Shown in pieces: positions 41,969 through 51,146 of a stretch of DNA of 64,000 bases. The notes beneath the pieces were generated by a model. It made no database searches, was not told the DNA's origin, and saw nothing but the letters and a program-made list of their open reading frames with translations. The translations under genes were made by a program, and so were the position numbers. The first letter of the stretch is position 1, and every line of letters begins with the position of its first letter. This stretch comes from Spirochaetae bacterium HGW-Spirochaetae-3 (GTDB lineage: Bacteria > Spirochaetota > Spirochaetia > Treponematales > UBA12059), in assembly GCA_002839315.1 (NCBI GenBank), contig PGXV01000001.1, positions 461,329 through 525,328 of the forward strand. Direction: 5' to 3'.

Positions 41969-43795
41969 TCATTCGACCTTGAACTTGGAGACCTCGCCCA
42001 TCAGCTTGTCTATGCTCTCCTTATTATCGCGGGAAAGGTCGTTGACCCTGTTGACGGCGATGGTTATCTGCTCGGCGCCTGCGGCCATCTCGGCCATGCT
42101 TCCGGTCACTTCGTCGGTTATACGGCCGAGCGAGGCGCTCTCCTCGATGACTTCGCGGCTACATTCGAGCATGCCCGTCGAGCCTGAACGGACCTCGCCG
42201 CTAATCTCCTCGAGCCGACCGATGGCCTCGAGTATCTCCTTGCTGCCTACGCTCTGCTCCTCCATCGACGCGCGTATGCCCCGCTCGCGATCCGCGACGG
42301 CCTTGATGCGCTCGCCTATACCCTCGAACTGCTTCAGGACCTTGTCCGCGGACGCGGTTATCGCTGACATCGACGCGTTCATCTTCTTAAGAGCCGACGA
42401 GATCGTCTTGGATTGCCTGCCAGAGGATTCGGCGAGCGAGCGTATCTCTCCCGCGACGACGGCGAAGCCGCGCCCCGAATCGCCCGCGTGCGCGGCTTCT
42501 ATCGCGGCGTTCATCGACAAGAGGTTGGTCCTGGAAGCTATATCCTCTATGACGGAGCTAATCTCCAGCAAGCCGGCCGATTCGCCCGCGATCTCCCTGA
42601 TCCGCGCCGATACCGAGGCGAGGTCGGCCCGGCCCGCGTCGGACGCGGCCGCGAGCTCAATGACGTTGCCCGCGTTGCTGTTGAGCAGGCCCGTAACCGA
42701 CCCGATGCTGGCCGTCATCTGCTCGATGGCGGAGGAAGAACGGCTGACGCTCTCTGTCTGGGCCTCGATATGGGAGTCCAGCCTCCCGATGCCGCGGGTC
42801 ACCGTCTCCATGGCCTGGTTCGTCTCCGCGACGCTCTCGGCCTGCTTGACCGTCTGCTTCTTGACGCTTTGGATATTGGCGCTTATCTGGGCTATGGCTG
42901 CGGCGGTCTCGTTCATGTTCGACGACAGCTCGAGCCCCGTGCCCGATATGATGCCAGCCTGCGAGCGTATCGTGGCTATCAGGCCGCGTAGTCGCTCGAA
43001 GGTAGCGTTTACGGTCCTGGCCATATCGCCTATCTCGTCGGTGCCGGAGACGTCCAGGTCCTTGGAGAGATCGGTGATATCCCCGTCCGCTATACCCTTG
43101 AAGACGGAGGAGATCCGCTTGAGCGGTAGCGTCAGAGACCGCGAGAGGACGATGGCGGCGGATACGATCAAGGCCGAGCATCCGGCCAGCGTCAGTAAGA
43201 GCCGCAGGAGCTGCCGCATCAGTATAGCGCGAATGCTATCGGCCGCGATATCGAGGCACAAGAGGCCGTCGAAGCGCCCGTCGGAGGTACGGATAGGCGC
43301 GTACGCGCTCAGGAAGGTACCCCACTCGTCGGTATAGAAATCCTCTTCCACGGCTACCTCGTCTATGCCGTCGAGGGAGGCCTTAAGGAGCGGCGTGGCG
43401 TCATCCCAGATATCGCCCAGATGGGAGGCGTCGGCGGCGTCGAGGGTCGCGTCGCCGACGAAGATGACGCTACCGTCGGCCTGCCTGCGTACTGTATAGG
43501 TGTACGCTATGTCGGTGCTGTCGGCGGCTATGCGCCTGAGGGCCGCGACGACATCGGCGTAGTCGTCGCCCGCTTCGTCCCCCGGGACGCGTAGCCTGGC
43601 GTGAGCGTCCGCCGGAAGGCTCAGGGAACCGAGAGCGGCGTAGTCCCCCAACCTGACGCGGATACCGTCCTTGAGCGCTCGGCTCGTCTCTGCGTAGGAC
43701 ATGAAGACGAGGAGGGACGAACCGGCGAGCCACAGGACGACGATCGTCAGGAGGATCTTGACGCCGATCGACGGGGATCTCGTAGTACTATTCAT
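41969..43795 (-). CDS. Methyl-accepting chemotaxis protein
   Basis: A 608-residue chemoreceptor. TM1 is about 12-32; an extracytoplasmic sensor (33-190) contains a PAS-like segment ([42 protein letters not shown]), suggesting dCACHE. TM2 is near 200-220, followed by HAMP ([21 protein letters not shown]). The signalling hairpin tip, [20 protein letters not shown], is typical of spirochaete receptors. No C-terminal CheR pentapeptide. SD GGAGATTTATAA. It lies between rhodanese lipoproteins, raising the idea of redox or sulfur taxis, which is unproven. Confidence 0.92.
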   Translation of the reverse strand: MNSTTRSPSIGVKILLTIVVLWLAGSSLLVFMSYAETSRALKDGIRVRLGDYAALGSLSLPADAHARLRVPGDEAGDDYADVVAALRRIAADSTDIAYTYTVRRQADGSVIFVGDATLDAADASHLGDIWDDATPLLKASLDGIDEVAVEEDFYTDEWGTFLSAYAPIRTSDGRFDGLLCLDIAADSIRAILMRQLLRLLLTLAGCSALIVSAAIVLSRSLTLPLKRISSVFKGIADGDITDLSKDLDVSGTDEIGDMARTVNATFERLRGLIATIRSQAGIISGTGLELSSNMNETAAAIAQISANIQSVKKQTVKQAESVAETNQAMETVTRGIGRLDSHIEAQTESVSRSSSAIEQMTASIGSVTGLLNSNAGNVIELAAASDAGRADLASVSARIREIAGESAGLLEISSVIEDIASRTNLLSMNAAIEAAHAGDSGRGFAVVAGEIRSLAESSGRQSKTISSALKKMNASMSAITASADKVLKQFEGIGERIKAVADRERGIRASMEEQSVGSKEILEAIGRLEEISGEVRSGSTGMLECSREVIEESASLGRITDEVTGSMAEMAAGAEQITIAVNRVNDLSRDNKESIDKLMGEVSKFKVE

Positions 43796-44070
43796 TTATA
43801 AATCTCCATGCGATTAAGTGATAGGTTAAAAATAACATCAGCGCCCGTGATACGCAAGCAGCTATTCCCCGCGGTAGCGGCAAGACCATTCCGGGGAGAT
43901 ACGCCGCGCCAGTATAAACGCCGCGCGGCGACGTATCGCTCGCGCTCCGCGCCATAGCTGTATCCAGGCTGCCGTCACCGATGCCGGATCGGCCCTGGAC
44001 TGGTCTCGCGCGGACGGTCTCTACGGCGACCGACCGTCGGCGTAGCCGTACCGTATCTTCTCGTCGGGGC

Positions 44071-44505
44071 CTAGCGGCGCAAGGGGCCCTTCCAGCTATC
44101 GATACTGCCGAAATCCGCGATGTCGGCGTAGCCCATGCGCGAGAGGGTCTCGGCGGCTATGGCGGAGCGGCGTCCGGATCGACAGTACACGACTATGGGA
44201 CGGTTCTTGTCAGGCTCGGCGAAAGCGGTCTGGAGGGCGTCGTACGGAGCGAGGACCGCGCCCGGTATGTGACCGGCGTCGAATTCCTCCTGGGTACGCA
44301 CGTCCAAGAGCAGGACGCTTCCATTAGCCATCAGGGCGGCTAGGGCGTCGTAGCCGATGCGCGGCGGGAGGCTTCGGACGGTCGTCGTATCGCCCCCAGC
44401 TTCGGACTGAGAGGGAGCGGCCTCGATACCGGCAGCCCCTGCGCCGCGAGGCGCGCACGACGCTACTAGAAGGGAAAGCAGGGCGACTAGTCGATTGGTT
44501 TTCAT
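44071..44505 (-). CDS. Second rhodanese-domain lipoprotein
   Basis: A 144-residue lipoprotein (lipobox VASC, Cys17) with an active-looking rhodanese domain: VLLLDVRTQEEFDAGHIPGAV and the catalytic loop VVYCRSGRRSA. It is a different lineage from the rhodanese at 40.8 kb (CRSGRR versus CASGTR). Start ATG 44505 with a -10 TATATT ending six bases upstream and no SD. Together with the MCP gene and the flavin lipoprotein it forms a small envelope group. Confidence 0.85.
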   Translation of the reverse strand: MKTNRLVALLSLLVASCAPRGAGAAGIEAAPSQSEAGGDTTTVRSLPPRIGYDALAALMANGSVLLLDVRTQEEFDAGHIPGAVLAPYDALQTAFAEPDKNRPIVVYCRSGRRSAIAAETLSRMGYADIADFGSIDSWKGPLRR

Positions 44506-44511
44506 AAAACC

Positions 44512-44541
44512 AATATACCGCCATCGGTATCGCGGCGCCAA
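44512..44541 (-). promoter_or_regulatory. Promoter of second rhodanese gene, leaderless type
   Basis: -35 TTGGCG (44536-44541), 18-base spacer, -10 TATATT (44512-44517), minus strand; six bases separate the -10 from ATG 44505. Confidence 0.5.
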
Positions 44542-44648
44542 ACCGATGCGGATTCTAGCGTCCGGACGCAATACCGAGGCGCAGGGTTCGATAGTCGAGT
44601 ATTTTGCCGCCGAGAAGCGTGCGCTCGGCGAGCGCGGAGAGACGCTCG

Positions 44649-45144
44649 TTATCCAATACCTGTCAACTCGCCGTCCCGAACGGCTTCCAAAAACCTGTCG
44701 CCCAGCCACGACGCCGATAACGACGTGCGCCACAGTTCCTGCATATCTCCGAGCAGGAGCCCAAACGAATCGCATGCCGGTAGCAGCCTGGAAATGACAC
44801 CGTGCGGCATCAGGTACGGAATATCGAAACCTGAACCGACGTCGCGTATCGTCGCATGCGGCTCCGCCGAAGCGGCGGAGAGGGGCATTCCCGAGGGCCG
44901 GTTCTCGCCGTATATCGCGTCGTATCGGCCGGCTAGATCTGGTCGGAGATCGGCGATGGCGCGCAGGTTTCGTCATCACGAGGACCGGGCGGGCCGCCTC
45001 CGCCAGTAGTTCGGCGCTTCGACCCACTACCCGTTCGGTCCGCTCCAAAGGCTGGTACGGATCGGTCGTCCCGGAGCCTATCGCCACCATCACGCGTTCG
45101 CGTAGCCGCGGCATTTCCAGGGCGACGGAACACGGTTCGGCCAC
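44649..45144 (-). pseudogene. Decayed radical-SAM protein (SPL-like)
   Basis: The first frame, from 45144, has VMVAIGSGTTDPYQPLERTE and AARPVLVMTKPA, a sequence typical of the middle of SPL-like radical-SAM proteins. A one-base shift near 44965 leads to LRAIADLRPDLAGRYDAIYGE and then IPYLMPHGVISRLLPACDSF, a typical C-terminus, to the stop at 44649. The N-terminal CxxxCxxC cluster and much of the middle are missing. Truncated and frameshifted; family assignment is from motif resemblance. Confidence 0.6.
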
Positions 45145-45163
45145 TTCGGCGAGCGGAGCCTTC

Positions 45164-45191
45164 TTGACGATCGACTATATTTAGATAATCT
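45164..45191 (+). promoter_or_regulatory. Promoter of mini-lipoprotein
   Basis: TTGACG (45164-45169), 16 bases, TAATCT (45186-45191), with a further TATAAT (45192-45197) right after. Nearly the same element as at 40634-40667. Confidence 0.5.
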
Positions 45192-45239
45192 TATAATCTA
45201 GCAATGACGTTGAATTCACGCGTATCATAGGAGAAGGAC

Positions 45240-45377
45240 ATGAAGAAATTCGTTTATATCGCGCTCGCTCTCGCCATTCTGCTCGCCGGTTGCGCTTCCG
45301 CCCCCGGCGCCGGAGAAGCCGCTGACGACGATACGGCCGACGCTACCAGTTCTGCTACCGGTGAATGGCAGGAATAG
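45240..45377 (+). CDS. Tiny lipoprotein, apparent deletion derivative of the 40.8-kb operon
   Basis: A 45-residue product with SD AGAAGGA and lipobox LLAGC (Cys18). Its first residues (MKKFVYIALALAI) resemble the start of the rhodanese lipoprotein at 40791, while its end (DDDTADATSSATGEWQE) resembles the end of the flavin lipoprotein at 41327-41908 (DDGDKADATSSATSEGW). Upstream promoter sequence also matches. It thus looks like a copy of that operon reduced to promoter, signal peptide and tail. Whether the peptide has a function is unknown. Confidence 0.6.
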   Translation: MKKFVYIALALAILLAGCASAPGAGEAADDDTADATSSATGEWQE

Positions 45378-45475
45378 GCTCCCTAGCCGTTTCTCTCGCG
45401 ACGTCCTACCCGGGATCTACTGGCCGGTCTGCTGCTTTTTCTTATACTCATAGCCGATAGCCCGGAGGTAGTAAC

Positions 45476-46297
45476 GTGAAGAACACATTGAAAGAGAAAC
45501 TGGCACGGGGAGAAAACCCTGTCGGGACGTTCTTCGAATTGGGCGGCATGAGCGTCGTCGAGGCGTTGGGCCGAACGGGACTCGATTTCATCATCATCGA
45601 CGGCGAGCACGGGCCCTTCGGCGCGGAGAGCGCTATGGACTTCGTACGCGCGGCCGAGATCGCCGGACTGACCCCGTTGGCGCGAGTGCAGGAGACGAGC
45701 AGGTCGTCGATACTGAAGCTGCTCGACGTAGGCGCGCAGGGGCTTATCGTCCCCGACGTCCATTCCGCGGAGCAAGTAAGGGAACTCGTCGACTACGCGA
45801 AATTCAGCCCGCTAGGCAAGCGAGGATTCTGCCCCTCGCGCAAGGACGGCTGGGGCTTCGACTATCCGGCGACCGAGGGCCTGGAAACGAATATGGCGTA
45901 CTGCAACGCCGAAACGCTATTGATTCCGCAGTGCGAGACCGTCGGATGCCTCGAGAGCATCGAGGAGATAGCGGCGATGGACGGCGTCGACGGAATATTC
46001 ATAGGTCCCTTCGATCTATCCATCGCCATGGGCATGCCCGGGCGATTCCAGCATCCCGTATTCATAAAGGCCTTGGAGCGCATCCGGGATGCCTGTCACG
46101 CCGCGGGAAAATTCTGCATTCATTTTACCATAGACCCCGACCTGGTATCGGCGGGATTCGCCTTCGGCTTCGACGCGATGACGTACGGCCTGGACGCGAT
46201 GGTATTGATCCGTGCCTTCAAGGACGTCGTAAGCCGTATCAGGAATGGCGCGTCCGCGTCAGGCGCGGACGGGGTCACCCCTCCGCCGCGGTCCTGA
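45476..46297 (+). CDS. HpcH/HpaI-family aldolase
   Basis: A 273-residue class II aldolase of the HpcH/HpaI type, cleaving 2-keto-3-deoxy acids to pyruvate and an aldehyde. FFELGGMSVVEALGRTG and FIIIDGEHGPFG form the start, LARVQETSRSSILKLLDVGAQGLIVP the Arg loop, and PQCETVGCLESIEEIAAM with GVDGIFIGPFDLSI the Glu/Asp metal site. GTG start with GGAGGTAGTAAC. It overlaps the convergent dipeptidase by 23 bases. Substrate could be a deoxy-hexonate such as 2-keto-3-deoxy-rhamnonate, not decidable. Confidence 0.85.
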   Translation: MKNTLKEKLARGENPVGTFFELGGMSVVEALGRTGLDFIIIDGEHGPFGAESAMDFVRAAEIAGLTPLARVQETSRSSILKLLDVGAQGLIVPDVHSAEQVRELVDYAKFSPLGKRGFCPSRKDGWGFDYPATEGLETNMAYCNAETLLIPQCETVGCLESIEEIAAMDGVDGIFIGPFDLSIAMGMPGRFQHPVFIKALERIRDACHAAGKFCIHFTIDPDLVSAGFAFGFDAMTYGLDAMVLIRAFKDVVSRIRNGASASGADGVTPPPRS

Positions 46298-47435
46298 CCT
46301 CCGACCATACGCGTAGCAGGTTGCCGCCGAGGATCTTGGCGATATCCCCGTCGCCGTATCCGAGCAGGAGCAGCTCCCTGACGAGGTTCGCGTACATCGA
46401 CACGTCGGACAGCTCCCTGGGTAGCGAGTACCCCGCCCCGTCGAAGTCCGACCCTATGCCCACGTGGTCGATGCCGGCGGCCTTGACGGCCAGGTCTACC
46501 GCCCGGGCTACGTCGGCCACGCGCGCTATTTCGGAGGCGGCGTAGCTAGCCCGGTAGGCGTCGTTGACGAAGACCGACGCGAAGGCGATCTGGGCCACGC
46601 CGCCGTTCTCGCCTATCGCCGCGAGCATCTCGTCGCTCATGTTACGCTCGAATCCCGGCGTCAGCGAACGGACTCCGGTATGCGAGACGATGACCGGGGC
46701 TGACGACAACTCGAGCACCTGCCAGAACGTCTCGTCCGAGACGTGGGCAACGTCGATCATCACGCCGAGGCGGTTCATCTCGCGGACCGCGTCCCTCCCG
46801 AACGGAGAGAGCCCGCCCCAGCGTGGTAGTTCGTCGGCGTCGGTGGACGAGTCGCACAGGTGATTATCCTCCGAGTGCGACAGGGTGATATACGATACCC
46901 CGCGCTCCTGGAACTCGGCGATCCGTTCCAGCCGGCCCTCCAGCGGCGCCCCGTTCTCGATGGCGATGACGAGGCTCAACTTGCCGGCCGCGCGGTTAGA
47001 GACCGCGTCATCGGGCGAGCGCGCCAAGGCCAGGATGTCGGGGTGGGCCGCGATGGCGTCTTCCACGATAGCGATGCGCTTGCAGGCCTTCCAGTACGCC
47101 TTCCCCACATCCTCGTCCTCGGGCGGTACGTAGGCGGCCAGGAACGCGACGTCGAGGCCGCCCGCTACCGCTCGCGGGTAGTCGAAATTGCCCGCGGTGC
47201 CGAGCGCCAGGTCCCAGTTAGGCTTATGGCGCTCCGGATAGTCGATGTGCGTATCTACGACGAGCAGCTCGGCGACGAGGCGTTTGGCGCGCTCCGCGGC
47301 CGACGCCGCATCGAGCGGCTCCGGTCGAGGGGGCGCCTTCGAGCAGGCCGAGACGACGAGGCAACAGAACAAGGCGACGTAACCGGCGCGGCTCAAAGGG
47401 CGCCGGCGCGGTCCGATTCCCGAGACAGGATCCAT
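46275..47435 (-). CDS. M19-family membrane dipeptidase, lipoprotein
   Basis: A 386-residue zinc dipeptidase. The N-terminus RRRPLSRAGYVALFCCLVV then SAC (Cys31) marks a lipoprotein. VVDTHIDYPE (HxD), SHTGVRSLTPG, VSYITLSHSEDNHLCDS and GIGSDFDGA supply metal ligands. The family cleaves D/L dipeptides, for example in peptidoglycan turnover or nutrition. Start ATG 47435 with GGAGGGAATC; the upstream ATG at 47447 is inside the SD. It converges on the aldolase gene. Confidence 0.87.
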   Translation of the reverse strand: MDPVSGIGPRRRPLSRAGYVALFCCLVVSACSKAPPRPEPLDAASAAERAKRLVAELLVVDTHIDYPERHKPNWDLALGTAGNFDYPRAVAGGLDVAFLAAYVPPEDEDVGKAYWKACKRIAIVEDAIAAHPDILALARSPDDAVSNRAAGKLSLVIAIENGAPLEGRLERIAEFQERGVSYITLSHSEDNHLCDSSTDADELPRWGGLSPFGRDAVREMNRLGVMIDVAHVSDETFWQVLELSSAPVIVSHTGVRSLTPGFERNMSDEMLAAIGENGGVAQIAFASVFVNDAYRASYAASEIARVADVARAVDLAVKAAGIDHVGIGSDFDGAGYSLPRELSDVSMYANLVRELLLLGYGDGDIAKILGGNLLRVWSEVRTAAEG

Positions 47436-47472
47436 GATTCCCTCCATGGCGGCGGCGCTCGGCGCGACGGCC

Positions 47473-49026
47473 TCACGTCGACGCGCCGCCGTCCAGCAAG
47501 CTGTCGTACGTCGCCAGGCCCGTCGCCCTGGCGGCGACCTCGGTAAGCGGTACGATATCCTCGCGTCCTATATGGCGAAGAGCGAATTTCCTGTTGAGCG
47601 CCATGAACATGCGAAGCCCGTCCGACACGCGGTTGAGGTACGAGAAGACGCCGATGGCTCCCGTAGGCACGCTCGACGCCTCGTCGCCGTAGTACGCCTT
47701 GAGCAGGCGGAGATCGGCGAACAGCTCCTCCACGGTAGAGCCGAAGCGGGCGTACTCCTTGGGCGCCGAGCCGTCGCGTATCGACTCGCCTACCAGCCGG
47801 CCGATCGACGCCGCAGCCATCGCCGCGCGGCCGATCGCGATCGTACCGACGTACGGGGCGCCGAGTGCCAGGCCCTTGTACACCTGATCCTCCGTCGCGA
47901 AGCCGCCGGCCATGGCGACGGGAGGCAAGGGTTTTCCCGCCTTCGCCAAGCCTCCGAGCACGCGTATCGCGATAGTCTCAAGGGTCACGGTGGGCATGCC
48001 CCACTCGTTCATCATCTTTACGGGACTATGCCCGGTCCCGCCGCCCGCGCCGTCCAGCGTGACGAGGTCTACGCCGGCCTCGGACGCGATGCCGAGTATG
48101 GTAGCGATATCCCTGGGATCGAAGGGCCCGGTCTTGAAGCAGACGCGTTCGGCTCCGCGCTCGCGTAGCTCGGCGACCCTTCTCACGAGCAGCTCGGGGG
48201 TCCACATAGGGAGCTTGCCTATCTTCTCGAACACGGGGCCGACGCCGCGCGCGTACGCCTCCGCGACCTCGGGATCGGTCGGGTCCGGCAGCACTATCCA
48301 ACCGAGGGACTTGAATCGAAGCGCGTCCTCGATCTTCGGCACCCGGCCCATCCCCTGGATGCCCTTGGCCGCCTGTCCGAACTTGAGTTCCACCGACTTC
48401 ACGCCGAGCCGCTCGATGGCGTACTCGAGCACGCCATGGTACTCGTCGTCGTAATTAGCCTGTAAGACGATATCGCCGAACCCTCGGCTATAGCGCCTGA
48501 ACGATTCCACCATCTCGGCTATGAGCGGCGCCTTCGTAACCCGATGGCCGTCCATACCGAGGCCCGGGTCCTTGGCTATGACGTCCTCGCCTATGACGAC
48601 GGGAACGCCAGATAGCGCGGCGCCCGCGAAATATTCCTTCCATGCCAGCTTGGCCATCGCTGGCAGGATGAACGGAGCCTCGACGGGCACCGCGCTTTTA
48701 CCGAGCCCGAACGTAGATCCGATATCGGCGTTGGGATACGTAGCCTCGTACGGATCGGCCGGCGATCCGACGGCGCCGAAGACGCGTCCGTTTATATTAA
48801 AGTGGGAAAAATCCAACGGATACCGCTTGCCCGAGGCGAACTGGTTCTTGTCCGCGGCGAACGGTAGCAGGGCCTCGGCGCCCCTTATGGCAGAGAGGCC
48901 GATCTCGCACGGGCCCGCGCAGTCCGCCGTACAGGCGGCGCACATGCCCGATGGATCGCACAGGCTACCCGGGCTTCTCATATGCGTATTGGTGACGGGA
49001 CTGCCTTGCGCGGGACTATACGACAT
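47473..49026 (-). CDS. FMN-dependent glutamate-synthase-like protein
   Basis: A 517-residue protein homologous to the central FMN/Fe-S domain of GltB. An N-terminal cysteine cluster, CDPSGMCAACTADCAGPC, precedes the barrel, and GADLVTLDGAGGGTGHSP-like DGAGGGTGHSPVKMMNEWGMPT is the catalytic signature, with MAGGFATEDQVYKGLALGA after. No glutaminase domain, as in archaeal-type synthases and many anaerobe proteins of unknown substrate. SD CAGGAGCGGTC. It might oxidise or reduce a non-glutamate substrate. Confidence 0.85.
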   Translation of the reverse strand: MSYSPAQGSPVTNTHMRSPGSLCDPSGMCAACTADCAGPCEIGLSAIRGAEALLPFAADKNQFASGKRYPLDFSHFNINGRVFGAVGSPADPYEATYPNADIGSTFGLGKSAVPVEAPFILPAMAKLAWKEYFAGAALSGVPVVIGEDVIAKDPGLGMDGHRVTKAPLIAEMVESFRRYSRGFGDIVLQANYDDEYHGVLEYAIERLGVKSVELKFGQAAKGIQGMGRVPKIEDALRFKSLGWIVLPDPTDPEVAEAYARGVGPVFEKIGKLPMWTPELLVRRVAELRERGAERVCFKTGPFDPRDIATILGIASEAGVDLVTLDGAGGGTGHSPVKMMNEWGMPTVTLETIAIRVLGGLAKAGKPLPPVAMAGGFATEDQVYKGLALGAPYVGTIAIGRAAMAAASIGRLVGESIRDGSAPKEYARFGSTVEELFADLRLLKAYYGDEASSVPTGAIGVFSYLNRVSDGLRMFMALNRKFALRHIGREDIVPLTEVAARATGLATYDSLLDGGAST

Positions 49027-49113
49027 GACCGCTCCTGTTCTCGAGCGGGCAGTAATCGGATTGAGGACCCGCTATAGGGTCAGTATAACATGCGTAGAAT
49101 ACGGAACGGCGAC

Positions 49114-49149
49114 AAAAAAACGAGACGGCGGGTAATACCCGCCGTCTCG
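49114..49149 (-). terminator. Strong intrinsic terminator of efp
   Basis: 13-bp perfect stem (49121-49133 with 49137-49149), loop AAT, then seven Us on the minus strand (A-run 49114-49120). It ends the efp transcript. Confidence 0.95.
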
Positions 49150-49178
49150 CTCTATGCCGGACGTCGCGTTAGGTCGTA

Positions 49179-49745
49179 TTACTTTACGCGCTCGACGAAG
49201 CTGCCGTCCCTGGTATCGAGCTTGATCTTGGTACCGATATCGCAGAAGAGCGGTACCTGCACGACGAAGCCGGAATCGAGCGTCGCGGGCTTCGTCGACT
49301 TGCCGGATGTATCGCCCTTGATGCCCGGCTCGCAGTAGGTAATGGTCCGGTCGACCGCGATCGGTAGAACGACGCCTACGGGCTTGCCTTCGTAGAAGGT
49401 AATCTCGACGTCGAAGTCGTCTTCGGGCGTGATGTAGCTGGCGTTGTCGCCGAGGTCGTCCTTGGTCAGCTCGTACTGCTCGAAGGTCTCCTGATCGAGG
49501 AAGACGTACATCTCGCCGTCGATGTAGGAAAGCTTCATGTTGTGCAGGTCGAGGTCGACTTCGTCGAATTTCTCGCCGGAGTCGAGCCCGAGGTCGGAGG
49601 TGCCGCCGGTCAGGAGGTTCTTGACGCGCATCTTGGTGACCATACCGTTACGGCCGCCCTTCTGGCCGAGCATTCGCTGCACGACCAAAACGTCGGTACC
49701 GACCTTGAAAATAGAGCCAACGCGTAGCTGTGAAGTTACTAACAT
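49179..49745 (-). CDS. efp: Elongation factor P, Arg32 (EarP) type
   Basis: A 188-residue EF-P, which rescues ribosomes stalled on polyproline. The tip of domain I reads LGQKGGRNG (residues 26-34) with Arg at position 32, not the Lys34 of E. coli; this is the position that EarP rhamnosylates. DLHNMKLSYIDGEMYVF and PEDDFDVEITFYEGKPVGVVLP and GDTSGKSTKPATLDSG are typical domain II-III segments. Start ATG 49745 with GAGGAATTTGT. The earP gene is adjacent (49858-51024), supporting Arg32 as the site. Terminated by a strong hairpin. Confidence 0.95.
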   Translation of the reverse strand: MLVTSQLRVGSIFKVGTDVLVVQRMLGQKGGRNGMVTKMRVKNLLTGGTSDLGLDSGEKFDEVDLDLHNMKLSYIDGEMYVFLDQETFEQYELTKDDLGDNASYITPEDDFDVEITFYEGKPVGVVLPIAVDRTITYCEPGIKGDTSGKSTKPATLDSGFVVQVPLFCDIGTKIKLDTRDGSFVERVK

Positions 49746-49857
49746 ACAAATTCCTCGCAAAAAATAGAATTTCTATCGATCTTCGCAGAAGTGCGATCGC
49801 GAAAGCGCGGTCGCGATAACGCGATCGGATAGGCACAATCAGCAGAGCCAAGCTATC

Positions 49858-51024
49858 TTACACGATTTCGCGCAAGAAAGTCATCAGGTTGAAACCAAGG
49901 TTCCCGTTTGCCATCAGGCCGGCCGAGAACGAGCGGAACCCCGATTCCAGCCTCATTAGCGGTAGTATACGCTCTTCTCCGCATACGCCGACGCCGTCGG
50001 CGAGCCTATCGTTGAACGCGAGGAAGGCGTCCTCCACGGCGCTGAATTCGTCGGCGCCGAAGTGGGGTCGCATTCTATCGAGCAAGGCGCGCACCTTCAC
50101 CATCTGGTGGGCGCCTTCCTGAGGATAGGCGTGCCACAGGAAGGGCTTCCCTGACAACGCCGCTCGGGCCATCGAGTCCTCGCCGCGTACGACGAGAAAA
50201 TCGGCCGCGCAGAGGACCTCGTCCCAGGCTTCCTGCCTGAGAAACGGTAGCCGGCAGACGGGGAAGGGCCGCTCCGCCCTCTCCCATGCCGCGATGAAGC
50301 AGGCGTCGCTCTTGCCGCTGGCGACGATGGCCAGCACGGGACGCCCCCGATGGAACTCGGCGAGGTCCCGCACGACGCGGCCGTAGTCGCGCTCGTAGCC
50401 GAATACTACCGCCCAGTAATTGGCCTCCAGCCCGTCCGCGTCAAAACCGACCCTCGCCGTCAGCTCCCGCCTGAATTCGGTCCTCGTCGCCGGTTCGGCG
50501 TAGCGCCGCAGCGCCGCCATGAAGGCGCCGTCCAGTATAAGACCGCCCGTCGCCGCGGTGAACCCCGGCATGAAGATATACTTCCTGACCGCGCGCGAGC
50601 GCGTCAAGGACGGCATGCGATGGAATTCGTCCGCGTACGGCTCGGCGGTAAGGTATTCGAGGTTGACTATCGTCTTCGTCCTGCCGTCAGCGGCATCGAA
50701 CAGCATCTTCTCGAGCCAGTCCGGCCTCCCGCACGCGAAGCACTCTATGACCGCGATAGCGGGATCTTCATTATACGCGGCTTCGTACGCGCCGTTCGTC
50801 GATCCGTCCGGGCCGGCCCATGACAACAGAGTCCAGCCGCGTATTGACTGTACCGCCCGCGACGGGTCCACGGCCGGCTCCAGAAGGTTGAACGCGGCGA
50901 GATCGTCGACGATGAGGCGTATTCGAGGAGCGTCAGGAGCATCTGACAGGGCCCTCGCGAGTCTATATACGACTCCTATGTCGCCGAAGTTGTCTACGAC
51001 CTTACAGAGAATATCAAGTGTCAT
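49858..51024 (-). CDS. earP: EF-P arginine rhamnosyltransferase
   Basis: A 388-residue GT-B enzyme (DUF2331, EarP) using dTDP-L-rhamnose to modify Arg32 of EF-P. DILCKVVDNFGDIGVVYRLARAL is the conserved N-terminus, the C-domain has ADFLVVRGEDSMARAALSGKPFLWHAYPQEG, and the end NGNLGFNLMTF fits. It is upstream of efp on the same strand (112 bases), a normal arrangement. No SD; a TTGCGC, 17 bases, GATACT promoter ends nine bases before ATG, so leaderless. dTDP-rhamnose synthesis genes are not in this window. Confidence 0.93.
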   Translation of the reverse strand: MTLDILCKVVDNFGDIGVVYRLARALSDAPDAPRIRLIVDDLAAFNLLEPAVDPSRAVQSIRGWTLLSWAGPDGSTNGAYEAAYNEDPAIAVIECFACGRPDWLEKMLFDAADGRTKTIVNLEYLTAEPYADEFHRMPSLTRSRAVRKYIFMPGFTAATGGLILDGAFMAALRRYAEPATRTEFRRELTARVGFDADGLEANYWAVVFGYERDYGRVVRDLAEFHRGRPVLAIVASGKSDACFIAAWERAERPFPVCRLPFLRQEAWDEVLCAADFLVVRGEDSMARAALSGKPFLWHAYPQEGAHQMVKVRALLDRMRPHFGADEFSAVEDAFLAFNDRLADGVGVCGEERILPLMRLESGFRSFSAGLMANGNLGFNLMTFLREIV

Positions 51025-51033
51025 CGGGCGAAG

Positions 51034-51062
51034 AGTATCCCATCAAACCGTCACGCGCGCAA
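51034..51062 (-). promoter_or_regulatory. earP promoter, leaderless type
   Basis: -35 TTGCGC (51057-51062), 17-base spacer, -10 GATACT (51034-51039) on the minus strand, nine bases before the start at 51024. Confidence 0.45.
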
Positions 51063-51146
51063 GAAGGCACCCCGGTTCGATTACGATAAAAAAGATTCGA
51101 TGTATGGCCTAAAAAGCATTAGTATAGAACGGATGGAGGTTCAGCG

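Noticed and set aside
51071..51080. GGTTCGATTA resembling a tRNA T-loop
   Set aside because: No matching acceptor, D or anticodon arms around it. No tRNA or rRNA gene was seen anywhere in the window.
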